From NCBI RefSeq assembly GCF_014646515.1, contig NZ_BMNK01000019.1, forward strand, positions 95,890 through 159,889: a stretch of 64,000 nucleotides of DNA, read 5' to 3'. This DNA comes from Nonomuraea glycinis (GTDB lineage: Bacteria > Actinomycetota > Actinomycetes > Streptosporangiales > Streptosporangiaceae). How positions within the stretch are numbered: position 1 is the stretch's first letter; each line of letters opens with the position of its first letter. The notes beneath the pieces were generated by a model. The model was not told the origin of the DNA. It worked only from the letters and a program-made list of their open reading frames with translations, and ran no database searches. Shown one piece after another: positions 9,072-17,163 of this stretch. Made by a program: the position numbers and the translations under genes.

Positions 9072-10648
9072 GCGACGGCCTCCTTCGGCTCTTCCGGCGC
9101 CGTCCAGACCTCGTCCAGGCCGCCGACGTGAATGCGCCGGGCCAGGCGCGGGTCGGCTTCGGGCCGGTCGAGCCGCTGGTGCATGCCGCGCGACTCCGCA
9201 CGGGCCAGCGCCGCACGGTACATCCACCGCCCGTGCGCCACCATGGCGGCGGCCTGCCGCGCCCGCAGCGCCCCACGCCCCTCGCCGGACAGGTGAGCGG
9301 CGACGTCCGTCCAGAGCCGGTCCAGGGAGGTCAGGGAGCGGCGCAGTCCGGCGGCGGTGCGGAAGTAGTTGCGGTCGAGCGGCAGCACCTCGTCCTGAAC
9401 GGCCCGGACCACCTCGGCCGCCGCTCCCGTGGCCGGGCCGTGCGGGCGCAGCCCGGCCCGGCCGGCGGGGCGCGACCGTGCGCGACCCTCGCCCCTGGTG
9501 GCGAAGGCCGCGGCGGCGGCGCCGGCCCAGGTGCCGGAGGAGATGGCCCAGGCGCCGTTGTGACTGCCGCCGCCGCTGACGCTCCCGGTGATCAGCTCCC
9601 GGGTGGCCACGTCCCCCGCCGCGTACAGGCCGGGAACCGTGGTGGCGCAGTCCTCGCCGACGACGCGCAGCCCGCCGGTCCCGCGTACGGTCCCTTCCAT
9701 GACGAGCCGTACCGGGTACGCCTGCGTGAACGGGTCGATGCCGGCCTTGTCCAGCGGAAGGAAGTAGTTGGGCTGGGACCGGCGCATCGCCTCGCGCAGG
9801 CCGGGCGGCGCCTGGTCCAGCCGGGCGAGCACCTGGCGGCCGTCGGCGAGCAGCCGGGCGACCGCCTGCCGGGCGGTCCCCATGTCGCCCAGCTCCAGAG
9901 GCCGCCCGGCCTCGTCGTAGTAGCTCGCGAACTGCATCATCAGGCCCTTGGTGTGCGCCCCGTACGCCGGGGAGAGCGCGTAGGCGTTGGAGAACTCCAT
10001 GCCCGACAGCTCCGCGCCCAGCTCGGCCGCCATCAGGTGGCCGTCGCCGGTGTCGACGTCGAGTCCGAACGCGCCGGACAGGAACGCGCAGCCGCCGGTC
10101 GCGAGCACGACGGCGCCCGCCCGCACCTCCCAGCGCCCGCCGCCGTCCTGGCGGCGGATCCCGGCGGCGCCCACGGCCGTGCCGTCGGGAGTGGCGAGCA
10201 GTTCCAGCGCGGGATGGTGGTCGAGGATCCGCACGCCGCTGCGGTGCGCCTTGCGCCGCATCCTGCGCATGTACTCGGGCCCCTGCAGGCTGCCGCGCCG
10301 CTCCACCCCGCCCTCGTCCACCGGGAACGGGTATCCCCAGCCGGCGAGCCTGCCGATCTGGTGGTAGGTCTCCTCGATGACCCGCTCCATCCACCGGCGC
10401 TCGGTCAGCCGGCCGGCGATGGCCTCGCGCGCGTCCATCGCGGCCTCGCGGAGGGCGGGGTCGGGCGGCAGGTACCACAGGTTGTTGCCGCCCGCCGCCG
10501 CCGACCCGCTGGTCCCGCAGTAGCCCTTGTCGGCGAGCACCACGTCCGCGCCCGCCTCGGCCGCCGCGATCGCGGCCCAGGCCCCGGCGGGGCCGCCGCC
10601 CAGCACCAGCACGTCGGCATGCCGCAGCAGCGTCACCTCGGCGGTCAT
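9068..10648 (-). CDS. FAD-dependent oxidoreductase, AprA/fumarate-reductase-like (copy 1)
   Basis: A 526-residue flavoprotein with the dinucleotide motif VLGGGPAGAWAA near residue 15, DKGYCGTSGSAAAGG (FAD contact), VLATGGCAFLS, and the C-terminal FAD motif GLYAAGDVATRELI...GGGSHNGAWAISSG. This is the FAD_binding_2 superfamily that includes AprA, SdhA and FrdA. Directly paired with a 2[4Fe-4S] protein and coupled to a transporter binding protein, it is probably a redox enzyme on an imported sulfur compound (inference). It shares about half its residues by eye with copy 2 at 11990-13627. Substrate unknown; annotation as adenylylsulfate reductase would be unsafe. Confidence 0.8.
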   Translation of the reverse strand: MTAEVTLLRHADVLVLGGGPAGAWAAIAAAEAGADVVLADKGYCGTSGSAAAGGNNLWYLPPDPALREAAMDAREAIAGRLTERRWMERVIEETYHQIGRLAGWGYPFPVDEGGVERRGSLQGPEYMRRMRRKAHRSGVRILDHHPALELLATPDGTAVGAAGIRRQDGGGRWEVRAGAVVLATGGCAFLSGAFGLDVDTGDGHLMAAELGAELSGMEFSNAYALSPAYGAHTKGLMMQFASYYDEAGRPLELGDMGTARQAVARLLADGRQVLARLDQAPPGLREAMRRSQPNYFLPLDKAGIDPFTQAYPVRLVMEGTVRGTGGLRVVGEDCATTVPGLYAAGDVATRELITGSVSGGGSHNGAWAISSGTWAGAAAAAFATRGEGRARSRPAGRAGLRPHGPATGAAAEVVRAVQDEVLPLDRNYFRTAAGLRRSLTSLDRLWTDVAAHLSGEGRGALRARQAAAMVAHGRWMYRAALARAESRGMHQRLDRPEADPRLARRIHVGGLDEVWTAPEEPKEAVA

Positions 10649-11631
10649 CCACGCGCTCCGGCGGCGATCCAGTCGTCGAGGGCGAAGTCGGTCTTGACGA
10701 AGCCCTCCTTCACCAGGAACTTCTTGGTGCTCTCCAGCAGGGCCAGCCCCTTGTCGGTGAAGGGCTCGTCGGGGAGCTGGCCGCGCAGCGTCGTGGCCTT
10801 GGTGATCTCCGGGGCGAAGCCGCCGACCTTGCCCGCGAAGTCCAGATAGTCGTCCCAGTTGGCCTTGGCGAGCTTGGTCCCCTCCCGCTGGGTCTGCTGC
10901 CAGACCTTCACGAAGCCGGCGTTGGCGTCGAGGAAGGACTCCGACCCCACGGTGGAGCTCGTCCCCAGATATTGGGGATGGTCCTTGGAGGCGACGTCGA
11001 TCACGGGGTAGCCCTTGTTCTTGAGCGCCTCGAAGTTCGCCGAGGGCACGGCCACCGCGTCGACGTCGCCGCGCTCCAGCGCCGCCTCGATCTCGGTGTT
11101 GTAGATGTGCACGATCTCGCCCGGCTTCACCCCGGCGTCACCGAGCGCGCCGAGGAGGTAGCGGTGGATGTAGGAGCCCTTCTGCGTGGCCACCCGCTTG
11201 CCCGCAAGCTCGGCCAGCGACGTGGGGCCGCCGTCCTTCTTGGCCAGGACGCCGGCGTCGAGTCCGACCGAGGCCTGCGCGATGAGCCTGGTGGGCTGGC
11301 CCGCCCCGCGCGCGACCAGGCTGGGGGTGTCGCCGTAGGAGGCCACGTCCAGCTCGCGCGCGACGAGCGCCTGGTTGAGGTCGGGGCCGTTCGGGAAGGA
11401 GTAGACCTCCACGCCGGTGATCCCGGCCGGGGCCAGCAGCGGCAGCAGCTTGTTCTTCTCCTTCAGATAGCCGATCACGCCGGTCAGCTTGTTGCCGGTG
11501 CCGATCACGCCGATCCGCAGGGTGGCGGGCGCGCCGGTGGCGCCGGCGGAGTCCGCGCCGCAGCCCGACAGGACCGCCGGGAGCGCGAGTGCGGCGGCCA
11601 CCATGAGTGCGAACGTTGCGCGGGTCTTCAT
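10645..11631 (-). CDS. ABC transporter substrate-binding lipoprotein, sulfonate/nitrate type
   Basis: 328 residues with a lipoprotein signal (hydrophobic run, then VLSGC; lipidated Cys24). The mature part has the SsuA/TauA/NMT1-type periplasmic-binding fold: RIGVIGTGNK, DVASYGDTPSLVARGAG, then KRVATQKGSYIH. Such proteins deliver alkanesulfonates, taurine, nitrate or thiamine precursors. Gene order places it between the two flavoprotein/ferredoxin pairs, coupled to copy 1 by an ATGA overlap at 10645-10648 and to the ferredoxin upstream by 4 nt. Cognate ATPase and permease are at 13624-15286. A sulfur substrate is suggested by the family and by the leader ORF upstream of the operon. Confidence 0.85.
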   Translation of the reverse strand: MKTRATFALMVAAALALPAVLSGCGADSAGATGAPATLRIGVIGTGNKLTGVIGYLKEKNKLLPLLAPAGITGVEVYSFPNGPDLNQALVARELDVASYGDTPSLVARGAGQPTRLIAQASVGLDAGVLAKKDGGPTSLAELAGKRVATQKGSYIHRYLLGALGDAGVKPGEIVHIYNTEIEAALERGDVDAVAVPSANFEALKNKGYPVIDVASKDHPQYLGTSSTVGSESFLDANAGFVKVWQQTQREGTKLAKANWDDYLDFAGKVGGFAPEITKATTLRGQLPDEPFTDKGLALLESTKKFLVKEGFVKTDFALDDWIAAGARG

Positions 11632-11993
11632 CGATGCTCCTTGCGGGGTGGTGCGGGGGTGGGGCGGGGGAGGTCGGGGCCGACGGCGCGCAGGGCGCCC
11701 GGGGTGCGGCCGCGGCCCCAGCCGATCTTCTTGCGGTAGCCGCCGAGCAGCCCGGCGGCGGTCACGTACGCCTCGTCACGCAGCGGCGAGCCCGGTTCGA
11801 CCGGCTCGGCCTGGGGCGCCACGAACAGGGCGTCCACCGGGCAGTACGCCTCGCACATGAAGCACGTCTGGCAGTCCTGCACGCGGGCGATCACCGGGAT
11901 GCCGCCGGGGCCCGTGTCGAAGACGCTGGTCGGGCAGACTTCCACGCAGCGGTCGCAGCCGATGCACCGCTCCTGGGAGACGATCTCGATCAC
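11628..11993 (-). CDS. Two-cluster [4Fe-4S] ferredoxin-like subunit (copy 2)
   Basis: About 121 residues. The motifs CIGCDRCVEVCP and CQTCFMCEAYCP carry two [4Fe-4S] clusters. The following extension (PGSPLRDEAYVTAAGLLGGY, then GWGRGRTPG) parallels copy 1. GTG at 11993 overlaps the flavoprotein stop (GTGA). Duplication of the pair with the same gene order suggests paralogous enzymes for related substrates, or two sequential steps. It is followed with a 4-nt overlap by the binding-protein gene. Confidence 0.85.
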   Translation of the reverse strand: MIEIVSQERCIGCDRCVEVCPTSVFDTGPGGIPVIARVQDCQTCFMCEAYCPVDALFVAPQAEPVEPGSPLRDEAYVTAAGLLGGYRKKIGWGRGRTPGALRAVGPDLPRPTPAPPRKEHR

Positions 11994-13627
11994 GACGCCG
12001 CCCGCAGTCCGGCGTACTCCTGCGGGCCGACCGGCGCGACCGGGTCGGGCCGGACCTGGATCTCGTCCAGCCCGCTGACCAGCAGCCGCCGCCGCGAGGA
12101 CGGGTCCGCGCCGGGGCGGTCCTCGCGCTTGTGCATGCCCCGGGTCTCCTGCCTGGCCAGGGCCGCGGTGTACATCCAGCGGCCGTGCGCGGCCAGCGCC
12201 GCCGCCTGCCTGGTGGCCACGACCTCCGCGCCGTCGCCGCCGTACAGCGAGGCGCGCAGCCCGCTCCAGGTGCTGTGCAGCCCGGCCAGCGCGGGCGCCA
12301 GCCGGTCCTCGTGCCGCAGGAGGTTCTTCTCGTACGGCAGCACCTCGGCCTGCACGGCGGCCACGACCTCGCGGGCCGCACCGGGCCGGCCGGGCTTGCC
12401 GGTGGGCCGCAGACCCGCGCCGCCCAGGGCGCTGACCCGGCGGCGCGCGGTCAGCGGACCGAGCGAGGCGGCGTGCCGGGCCGCGCCCCGGCCCGCCCAG
12501 GTGCCCGAGGAGATGGCCCAGGCCGCGTTGTGGCTGCCGCCGCCGGTGAAGCCGCCGCAGATCAGCTCCCGGGTCGCCGCGTCGCCCGCGACGTACAGGC
12601 CGGGCACCGAGGTGGCGCAGTCGTCGCCGGTGATCCGGATGCCGCCGGTGCCCCGCACCGTGCCCTCCAGCAGCAGGGTGACCGGGAAGCGCTGGGTGAA
12701 CGGGTCGATGCCCATCCGGTCGAAGGGCAGGAAGAAGTTCGCCTGGGCGAGCCGCATCGCCCGCTGCGCGTCGGCGTCGGCGCGGTCGATCCGGCAGTAG
12801 ACCTTCTCCGTCAGCAGGGTGCGGGCGATCACCGACCGGCCCTTCTGGCTGCCGGCTCCCTCCAGTACGGTGCCGTCCTCGTGGTAGAAGGTGGCGAAGG
12901 AGTAGTAGGCGGTCTTGGTCACCGAGGAGAACTCCGGCGCGAGCGCGTAGGCGTTGGAGAACTCCATGCCGGACAGCTCCGCGCCCGCCTCGGCGGCCAT
13001 CAGCGCGCCGTCGCCGGTGTTCACGTCGCAGCCCAGGGCGCGGCTCAGGAACGCGCAGCCGCCGGTGGCGAGCACCACCGCGCCCGCCGAGACCCGGTAG
13101 GGCCGGTCGTGGCGCCGCTGGTAGCCGGCCGCGCCCGCGACCGCGCCGTCGGCGTCTACCAGCAGCTCGACGACCGGGCTGTGGTCGAGGATGCGCACCC
13201 CGGCCCGGCGCAGCAGGATCCGCATCCGCCGCATGTACTCCGGCCCCTGGACGCCGCGCCGGAGCTGGCCGCCCGCGCCGTCCGGCGGGAACGGGTAGCG
13301 CCCGGTGTCGGCCAGCTCGTTGACGCCCTCGTAGGTCTGGTCGAGGACGCGGGCCATCCAGCGGCGGTCGGCGAGGTAGCCGCCGAGGGCCTCCCGGCCG
13401 GCCATCGCCTTCTCCCGCTCGGCGGGATGCGGCGGCACGTACCAGACGCCGGTGCCCGCGGCGGCGGTGGCGCCGCTGGTGCCGCAGTAGCCCTTGTCCG
13501 CGAGCACGACGTCCGCGCCCGCCTGCGCCGCCTTGTAGGCCGCCCACGCGGCCGCCGGGCCGCCGCCGACGACGAACACGCCGGCCGACAGCTCATGGGT
13601 GTGCGGGGAGAGACCTGTCACTGTCAC
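11990..13627 (-). CDS. FAD-dependent oxidoreductase, AprA/fumarate-reductase-like (copy 2)
   Basis: 545 residues, paralogue of copy 1. Motifs in order: VVGGGPAAAWAAYKAA, DKGYCGTSGATAAAG, VQGPEYMRRMR, VLATGGCAFLSRALG, SGMEFSNAYALAPE, and GLYVAGDAATRELICGG followed by GGGSHNAAWAISSG. The shared SGMEFSNAYAL segment and QGPEYMRRMR probably line the active site (inference from conservation between copies). The start overlaps the ATPase stop by 4 nt. Electrons should flow through the ferredoxin encoded immediately downstream. Which reaction it catalyses is unknown. Confidence 0.8.
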   Translation of the reverse strand: MTVTGLSPHTHELSAGVFVVGGGPAAAWAAYKAAQAGADVVLADKGYCGTSGATAAAGTGVWYVPPHPAEREKAMAGREALGGYLADRRWMARVLDQTYEGVNELADTGRYPFPPDGAGGQLRRGVQGPEYMRRMRILLRRAGVRILDHSPVVELLVDADGAVAGAAGYQRRHDRPYRVSAGAVVLATGGCAFLSRALGCDVNTGDGALMAAEAGAELSGMEFSNAYALAPEFSSVTKTAYYSFATFYHEDGTVLEGAGSQKGRSVIARTLLTEKVYCRIDRADADAQRAMRLAQANFFLPFDRMGIDPFTQRFPVTLLLEGTVRGTGGIRITGDDCATSVPGLYVAGDAATRELICGGFTGGGSHNAAWAISSGTWAGRGAARHAASLGPLTARRRVSALGGAGLRPTGKPGRPGAAREVVAAVQAEVLPYEKNLLRHEDRLAPALAGLHSTWSGLRASLYGGDGAEVVATRQAAALAAHGRWMYTAALARQETRGMHKREDRPGADPSSRRRLLVSGLDEIQVRPDPVAPVGPQEYAGLRAAS

Positions 13628-14397
13628 GAGAACTCCTGAAGCTGGTCGTCATGGCCGAGATCGGGGTCGACGCCGAGGCTGATGAGCAGCCGCCGGCGCA
13701 GGGGAGCGAAGCGCGGGTGGTCGAGGGAGCGAGGGCGGGGGATGTCGACGTGGATCTCGTCGGCGACCTTGCCGTCCGCCAGCAGCAGGGCCCGGTCGGC
13801 GAGCAGGAGAGCCTCCTCCACGTCGTGGGTCACCAGCAGGACGGCCGGGCGGTGCTGGGTCCACAGCCGGGCGACCAGCGCCTGCGCCTTCAGCCGGGTG
13901 AGGGCGTCCAGCGCGCCGAAGGGCTCGTCGAGCAGCAGGAGCTTGGGGGTGCGCACCAGCGCGCGGGCCAGCGCGACGCGCTGGGACTCGCCGCCGGACA
14001 GCGTCGACGGCCAGGCGTCGGCGCGGGCCGCGAGGCCGACCTCGGTGAGCGCGCGCAGCGCCCGCCCCCGCAGGTCCGGGCCGGTGAGCCCGAGCGTGAC
14101 GTTGCGCCACACCCGCGACCAGGGCAGCAGCCGGTGCTCCTGGAAGACGACGGCCGACTCCCCGGGGACGTCCAGGACGCCTTCCGCGCCCGTGTCCAGC
14201 CCGGCCACCGCGCGCAGCAGGGTGCTCTTGCCCGAGCCGCTGGCGCCCAGCAGCGCGACGAACTCCCCGGGGGCGATGTCGAGATCGACGCCGTCGAGGA
14301 CGACGCGTCCGGAGAACGCCCGCCGCAGCCCGCGCACGCGCACGCCGCCCGTGGCGTCGGAAAGGGGGCGGACTTCTGTCAGGTGGCCCTGGCTCAT
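13624..14397 (-). CDS. ABC transporter ATP-binding protein, SsuB/TauB type
   Basis: 257 residues with all nucleotide-binding motifs: Walker A GASGSGKST near residue 52, Q-loop in VVFQEHRLLPW, signature LSGGESQR, Walker B LLLLDEPFGALD and H-loop VTHDVEEA. The sequence is typical of sulfonate/taurine/nitrate importers. It lies 28 bp after the permease gene and overlaps flavoprotein copy 2 by ATGA. It energises uptake of the substrate bound by the lipoprotein at 10645-11631. Confidence 0.92.
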   Translation of the reverse strand: MSQGHLTEVRPLSDATGGVRVRGLRRAFSGRVVLDGVDLDIAPGEFVALLGASGSGKSTLLRAVAGLDTGAEGVLDVPGESAVVFQEHRLLPWSRVWRNVTLGLTGPDLRGRALRALTEVGLAARADAWPSTLSGGESQRVALARALVRTPKLLLLDEPFGALDALTRLKAQALVARLWTQHRPAVLLVTHDVEEALLLADRALLLADGKVADEIHVDIPRPRSLDHPRFAPLRRRLLISLGVDPDLGHDDQLQEFS

Positions 14398-14425
14398 GCG
14401 GGGCTCCTTTCGGGTTCGGCTCGGT

Positions 14426-15286
14426 TCATCTCGCGGTCAGCCCTCGGCGCCAGGCCAGGGCGTGCCGTTCCAGGGCGCGTACGAACAGGTCGGTGGCCAG
14501 CCCGAGCAGGGCGTACACGACCAGGACGACGAACACCACGTCGGTGCGCAGGAACTCCTTGGCGTCCGTCACCAGGAAGCCGATGCCGGAGGTGGTCGCC
14601 GTCTGCTCGGCGACGACCAGGCTGAGCCAGCCGATGCCGAGCGCCTGGCGCAGCCCGACGAGGATCTGCGGCAGGGCGCCGGGCAGGATGACCTGGCGGA
14701 TCAGCCCGAACCCCTGCACCCCGCAGGATCTGGCCGACTCCACGAACCGCTCGTCGACGCTCCGGATGCCGTGGAAGACGTTGAGGTAGAGCGGGAAGAT
14801 CGGGCCGATGGTGATCAGGGCGATCTTGGCCGTCTCGTCGATGCCGAACCAGATGATGAACACCGGCACCAGAGCCAGGTGCGGGAGCATCCGCAGGGCC
14901 TGGATGGGCGCGTCGACGAGGTCCTCGAAGAGCTTGACCAGCCCGGCCGCGAGGCCGAGCACCAGTCCGGCGGTCAGCCCGATCGCCAGCCCTTTCGCCA
15001 CGCGGGCGAGTGAGGCGGCGAGGTGGTGCTGGAGCTCGCCGGTGCTGATCAGCTCGACGCCCGCGGTCCACACCCGGGTCGGGGGCGGGGTGCTCACCCC
15101 TAACCACCCCTGGGAGGCGCCGATCTGCCAGAAGACCAGGATGGCCGCGAGTCCCACCAGCCTGCGCCCGCGAGCGGTGACGGCGCCGGCGAACCGCGTC
15201 ACCGGTGGTGGCAGGGCCTTCGGCGCGGGCGCGCTCGGGCCGGCGAGCTGGTCCGGGGCTGGGGCGTTCAGGACGGGGGACGTCAT
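14426..15286 (-). CDS. ABC transporter permease, SsuC/TauC type
   Basis: 286 residues with about six membrane segments and the BPD-type coupling loop (ESARSCGVQGFGLIRQVILPG, the EAA region). The ATG at 15286 follows AAGGAG by nine bases; the frame is open for 31 further codons but those lack a ribosome site. The N-terminal 45 residues are proline/alanine-rich and cytoplasmic. It is the first structural gene of the operon, 162 nt downstream of the leader ORF stop. With the ATPase it forms the membrane core of the importer. Confidence 0.9.
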   Translation of the reverse strand: MTSPVLNAPAPDQLAGPSAPAPKALPPPVTRFAGAVTARGRRLVGLAAILVFWQIGASQGWLGVSTPPPTRVWTAGVELISTGELQHHLAASLARVAKGLAIGLTAGLVLGLAAGLVKLFEDLVDAPIQALRMLPHLALVPVFIIWFGIDETAKIALITIGPIFPLYLNVFHGIRSVDERFVESARSCGVQGFGLIRQVILPGALPQILVGLRQALGIGWLSLVVAEQTATTSGIGFLVTDAKEFLRTDVVFVVLVVYALLGLATDLFVRALERHALAWRRGLTAR

Positions 15287-15438
15287 CGGGGGAGGCTCCT
15301 TGAGACGTGCGCGCACGCCGGAGGGACACACGGCGGCGATCGGGTGGGACGTCGGAGGGAATGCCGGCTCGAAGGGCATGCGCCAGGCGGCGTCGGAAGA
15401 GATCGTGAGCGGGCGATGGGAAGGGTGCGGCAGGACGG

Positions 15439-15482
15439 GGTGACGCCGTCACCGAAAGCGGCAGAGCCTACATCGGGTGACG
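15439..15482 (-). promoter_or_regulatory. Possible attenuator: mutually exclusive hairpins overlapping the leader ORF
   Basis: Read on the minus strand there are three 7-nt segments. A = CGTCACC (15482-15476, inside the leader ORF), B = GGTGACG (15453-15447, spanning the leader stop) and C = CGTCACC (15445-15439). B can pair with A (22-nt loop containing two Cys codons) or with C (a 6-bp stem with a 3-nt loop). Such either/or pairing is the hallmark of translation-linked attenuation. No U-tract terminator is visible, so control might act through Rho or translation (inference). Confidence 0.5.
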
Positions 15483-15511
15483 AGATGGCAGGTCTCGTGC
15501 ATGCCCTTCAC
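15449..15511 (-). CDS. Cys-containing leader peptide upstream of the sulfonate operon
   Basis: A 20-codon ORF from GTG at 15511 (or 17 codons from ATG at 15502) encodes MKGMHETCHLVTRCRLCRFR with three cysteines. A TATATA box lies 9 nt before the GTG, so the mRNA could begin at or near this start (leaderless). Actinobacteria use Cys-containing leaderless short ORFs as cysteine-responsive attenuators before sulfur-assimilation operons. Position, codon content and the overlapping alternative hairpins fit that scheme. It is too short for homology alone to prove; confidence rests on context. Confidence 0.55.
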   Translation of the reverse strand: MKGMHETCHLVTRCRLCRFR

Positions 15512-15520
15512 TCTAATCCC

Positions 15521-15526
15521 TATATA
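15521..15526 (-). promoter_or_regulatory. Candidate -10 box for the sulfonate/flavoprotein operon
   Basis: TATATA on the minus strand lies 9 nt upstream of the leader GTG at 15511. The flanking sequence 15511-15560 is markedly AT-rich compared with the rest of the window. A -35 element at a 17-bp spacing (TATTAC, 15544-15549) is weak, as is common in actinomycetes. Confidence 0.45.
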
Positions 15527-15580
15527 ACCTACTGTCCAAGTGGGTAATAAAGGAATTTACGGCGAGGTGCGGAAACGGCG

Positions 15581-15613
15581 CGGCCGGACCCGACGAGACG
15601 TCGGATCCGGCCG
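15581..15613. terminator. Strong hairpin terminator after the PepSY gene
   Basis: Arms 15581-15595 and 15599-15613 form a 15-bp stem (one G-U/A-C variation) with a 3-nt loop, 20 bp after the PepSY gene stop on the minus strand. It is followed by CGCCGTTTCC, with only a short T run. It insulates the downstream sulfonate promoter from PepSY read-through. Confidence 0.7.
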
Positions 15614-15633
15614 TGTGACGAGGCGGCGTGGGC

Positions 15634-17070
15634 TCAGCCGGAGGCGCGGGCCGGCCTGGGGATGCGCCGCAGCAGCAGGTCCAGGGCCAGCACAGCCACC
15701 ATGGTGACGCCGGCCAGCGGGAAGAGCACGCCGAGCACCGCCATGATGGCGATCACGCCGTACGCCGTCCGCCTGTTGGTGACGCGGGCGGGGGCGCCGA
15801 CGCGGCCCCGGGGACGGCGCTTCCACCACATCCACACGCCCGTGACGATCAGGGTGATCAGCGCCAGGCAGGCGCCGAGCATCAGGATGAGGTTGGCGAC
15901 GCCGTAGCGGCGGCCCTCGTGCACCGCGATGCCCTGCTCGACGGCCTTGGCCATGAGGCCGTACTCGGCCCAGCCGTAGGAGACCAGCACCCGGCCGCTG
16001 TACTGGTCGACGTGCAGCGTCTGCGCGGCCGACGGGTCGCGGCGCGGGTCGGTCACGATCGTGTAGACGCCCTTCGCGCCGTCGGGGAGCAGGATCTTGA
16101 CGTCGCACTCGGCGGCCGGGCAGTCCCGGATGGCGGGCCGGGAGGCGGCCAGCGCGCGTTCGACAGGGAGCGCGCCGGGCTGCAGGACGCCACCCGTGCT
16201 CTTGTGGGCGGCGTGCGGGTCGTCCTGCGAGTCGGGCACGGGCAGCTGCTCGGCGGCCCACGGCACCTTGGCGTCAGGGTGGTGGGACAGGTCTCCCGAC
16301 AGGGCGGGCACGGTGGAGGCGCTGGGGTAGTCGCCCGCGCTCGGGGTGGTGGAGCCGGTGGTCTCCTGCAGGCTCTGCAGCCCCGCACCCCACACGCCCG
16401 ACCAGGGAAGCCCGGACAGGACGAGGAAGACGACGACCGCGCCCGCCCCGACGCCGGTCATCGTGTGCAGCCGGAGCAGCCGTCCGCGAGCCGAGGTGGC
16501 GCGGCGCTTGCGAGGGCTGCTCCACCACAGGTACGTGCCGGTCGCGACGAGGATGAGCGCCCAGCACGCGGCGATCTCCACCACCCGGTCGCCGGCGACG
16601 CCGGCCATCAGCTCGCCGTGGATCGTGCGTACGACGCGCATGAAGGTGGCCGAGTCGTCGATCTGGCCCGTCACCGTGGCGGTGGCCGGGTTCACGTACA
16701 CCGACAGCCCTTCCGCGAACGGCCCGGTGTCGGCGCCCTGGAGGATGACGCGGGTGGTGCGGTCTGCGGCGTTGGGCGGGATGACGGACATCACGGCCGC
16801 GCCCGGACGGACCCGCTGGGCCGCGGCGATCTGCTCCGAGAGCGGGCGGGCGGTGGTGGCGGGGGAGGAGAGGGCGCGTACGTCCTGGTAGCGCCACTCC
16901 TCGAACGGCTCCTTGAACAGGTAGATGGCCCCCGTCACAGCGAGGACCAGCAGGACGGGGGCGACGAACAGGCCGGCGTAGAAGTGCCAGCGCCAGACGG
17001 CACGGTAGCGCTGGGAGGAGGAGGCGGCGACCGGCTGGGTGGCTTCCGGTCGTACGTGGACAGAGGTCAT
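15634..17070 (-). CDS. PepSY-associated transmembrane (PepSY_TM) protein
   Basis: 478 residues. An N-terminal segment RYRAVWRWHFYAGLFVAPVLLVLAV opens the first membrane helix. Further helices lie near residues 165-185, 205-225, 390-410 and 430-460, separated by two extracytoplasmic PepSY-like domains. Conserved TIHGELM, histidine-rich HHPDAK and DDPHAAHK stretches may bind metal. Family members accompany siderophore and iron or copper uptake and are thought to modulate redox or proteolysis at the membrane. Here it precedes a small membrane protein and a MarR regulator on the same strand, 93 bp apart. Confidence 0.82.
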   Translation of the reverse strand: MTSVHVRPEATQPVAASSSQRYRAVWRWHFYAGLFVAPVLLVLAVTGAIYLFKEPFEEWRYQDVRALSSPATTARPLSEQIAAAQRVRPGAAVMSVIPPNAADRTTRVILQGADTGPFAEGLSVYVNPATATVTGQIDDSATFMRVVRTIHGELMAGVAGDRVVEIAACWALILVATGTYLWWSSPRKRRATSARGRLLRLHTMTGVGAGAVVVFLVLSGLPWSGVWGAGLQSLQETTGSTTPSAGDYPSASTVPALSGDLSHHPDAKVPWAAEQLPVPDSQDDPHAAHKSTGGVLQPGALPVERALAASRPAIRDCPAAECDVKILLPDGAKGVYTIVTDPRRDPSAAQTLHVDQYSGRVLVSYGWAEYGLMAKAVEQGIAVHEGRRYGVANLILMLGACLALITLIVTGVWMWWKRRPRGRVGAPARVTNRRTAYGVIAIMAVLGVLFPLAGVTMVAVLALDLLLRRIPRPARASG

Positions 17071-17163
17071 GGGAGTTCTCCGAAAGGCGCGCGAGGAGGG
17101 GCAGGGCAGGCAGGGCCGGCCGCGCGCGCTGGCGCGGCGGCGGTGACGGGCGGATGCCTCCTG

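Noticed and set aside
9068..13627. Dissimilatory adenylylsulfate reductase AprAB
   Set aside because: Fold-level similarity only; no sat, qmo or dsr genes and an assimilatory-type ABC importer context, so the specific name was not used.
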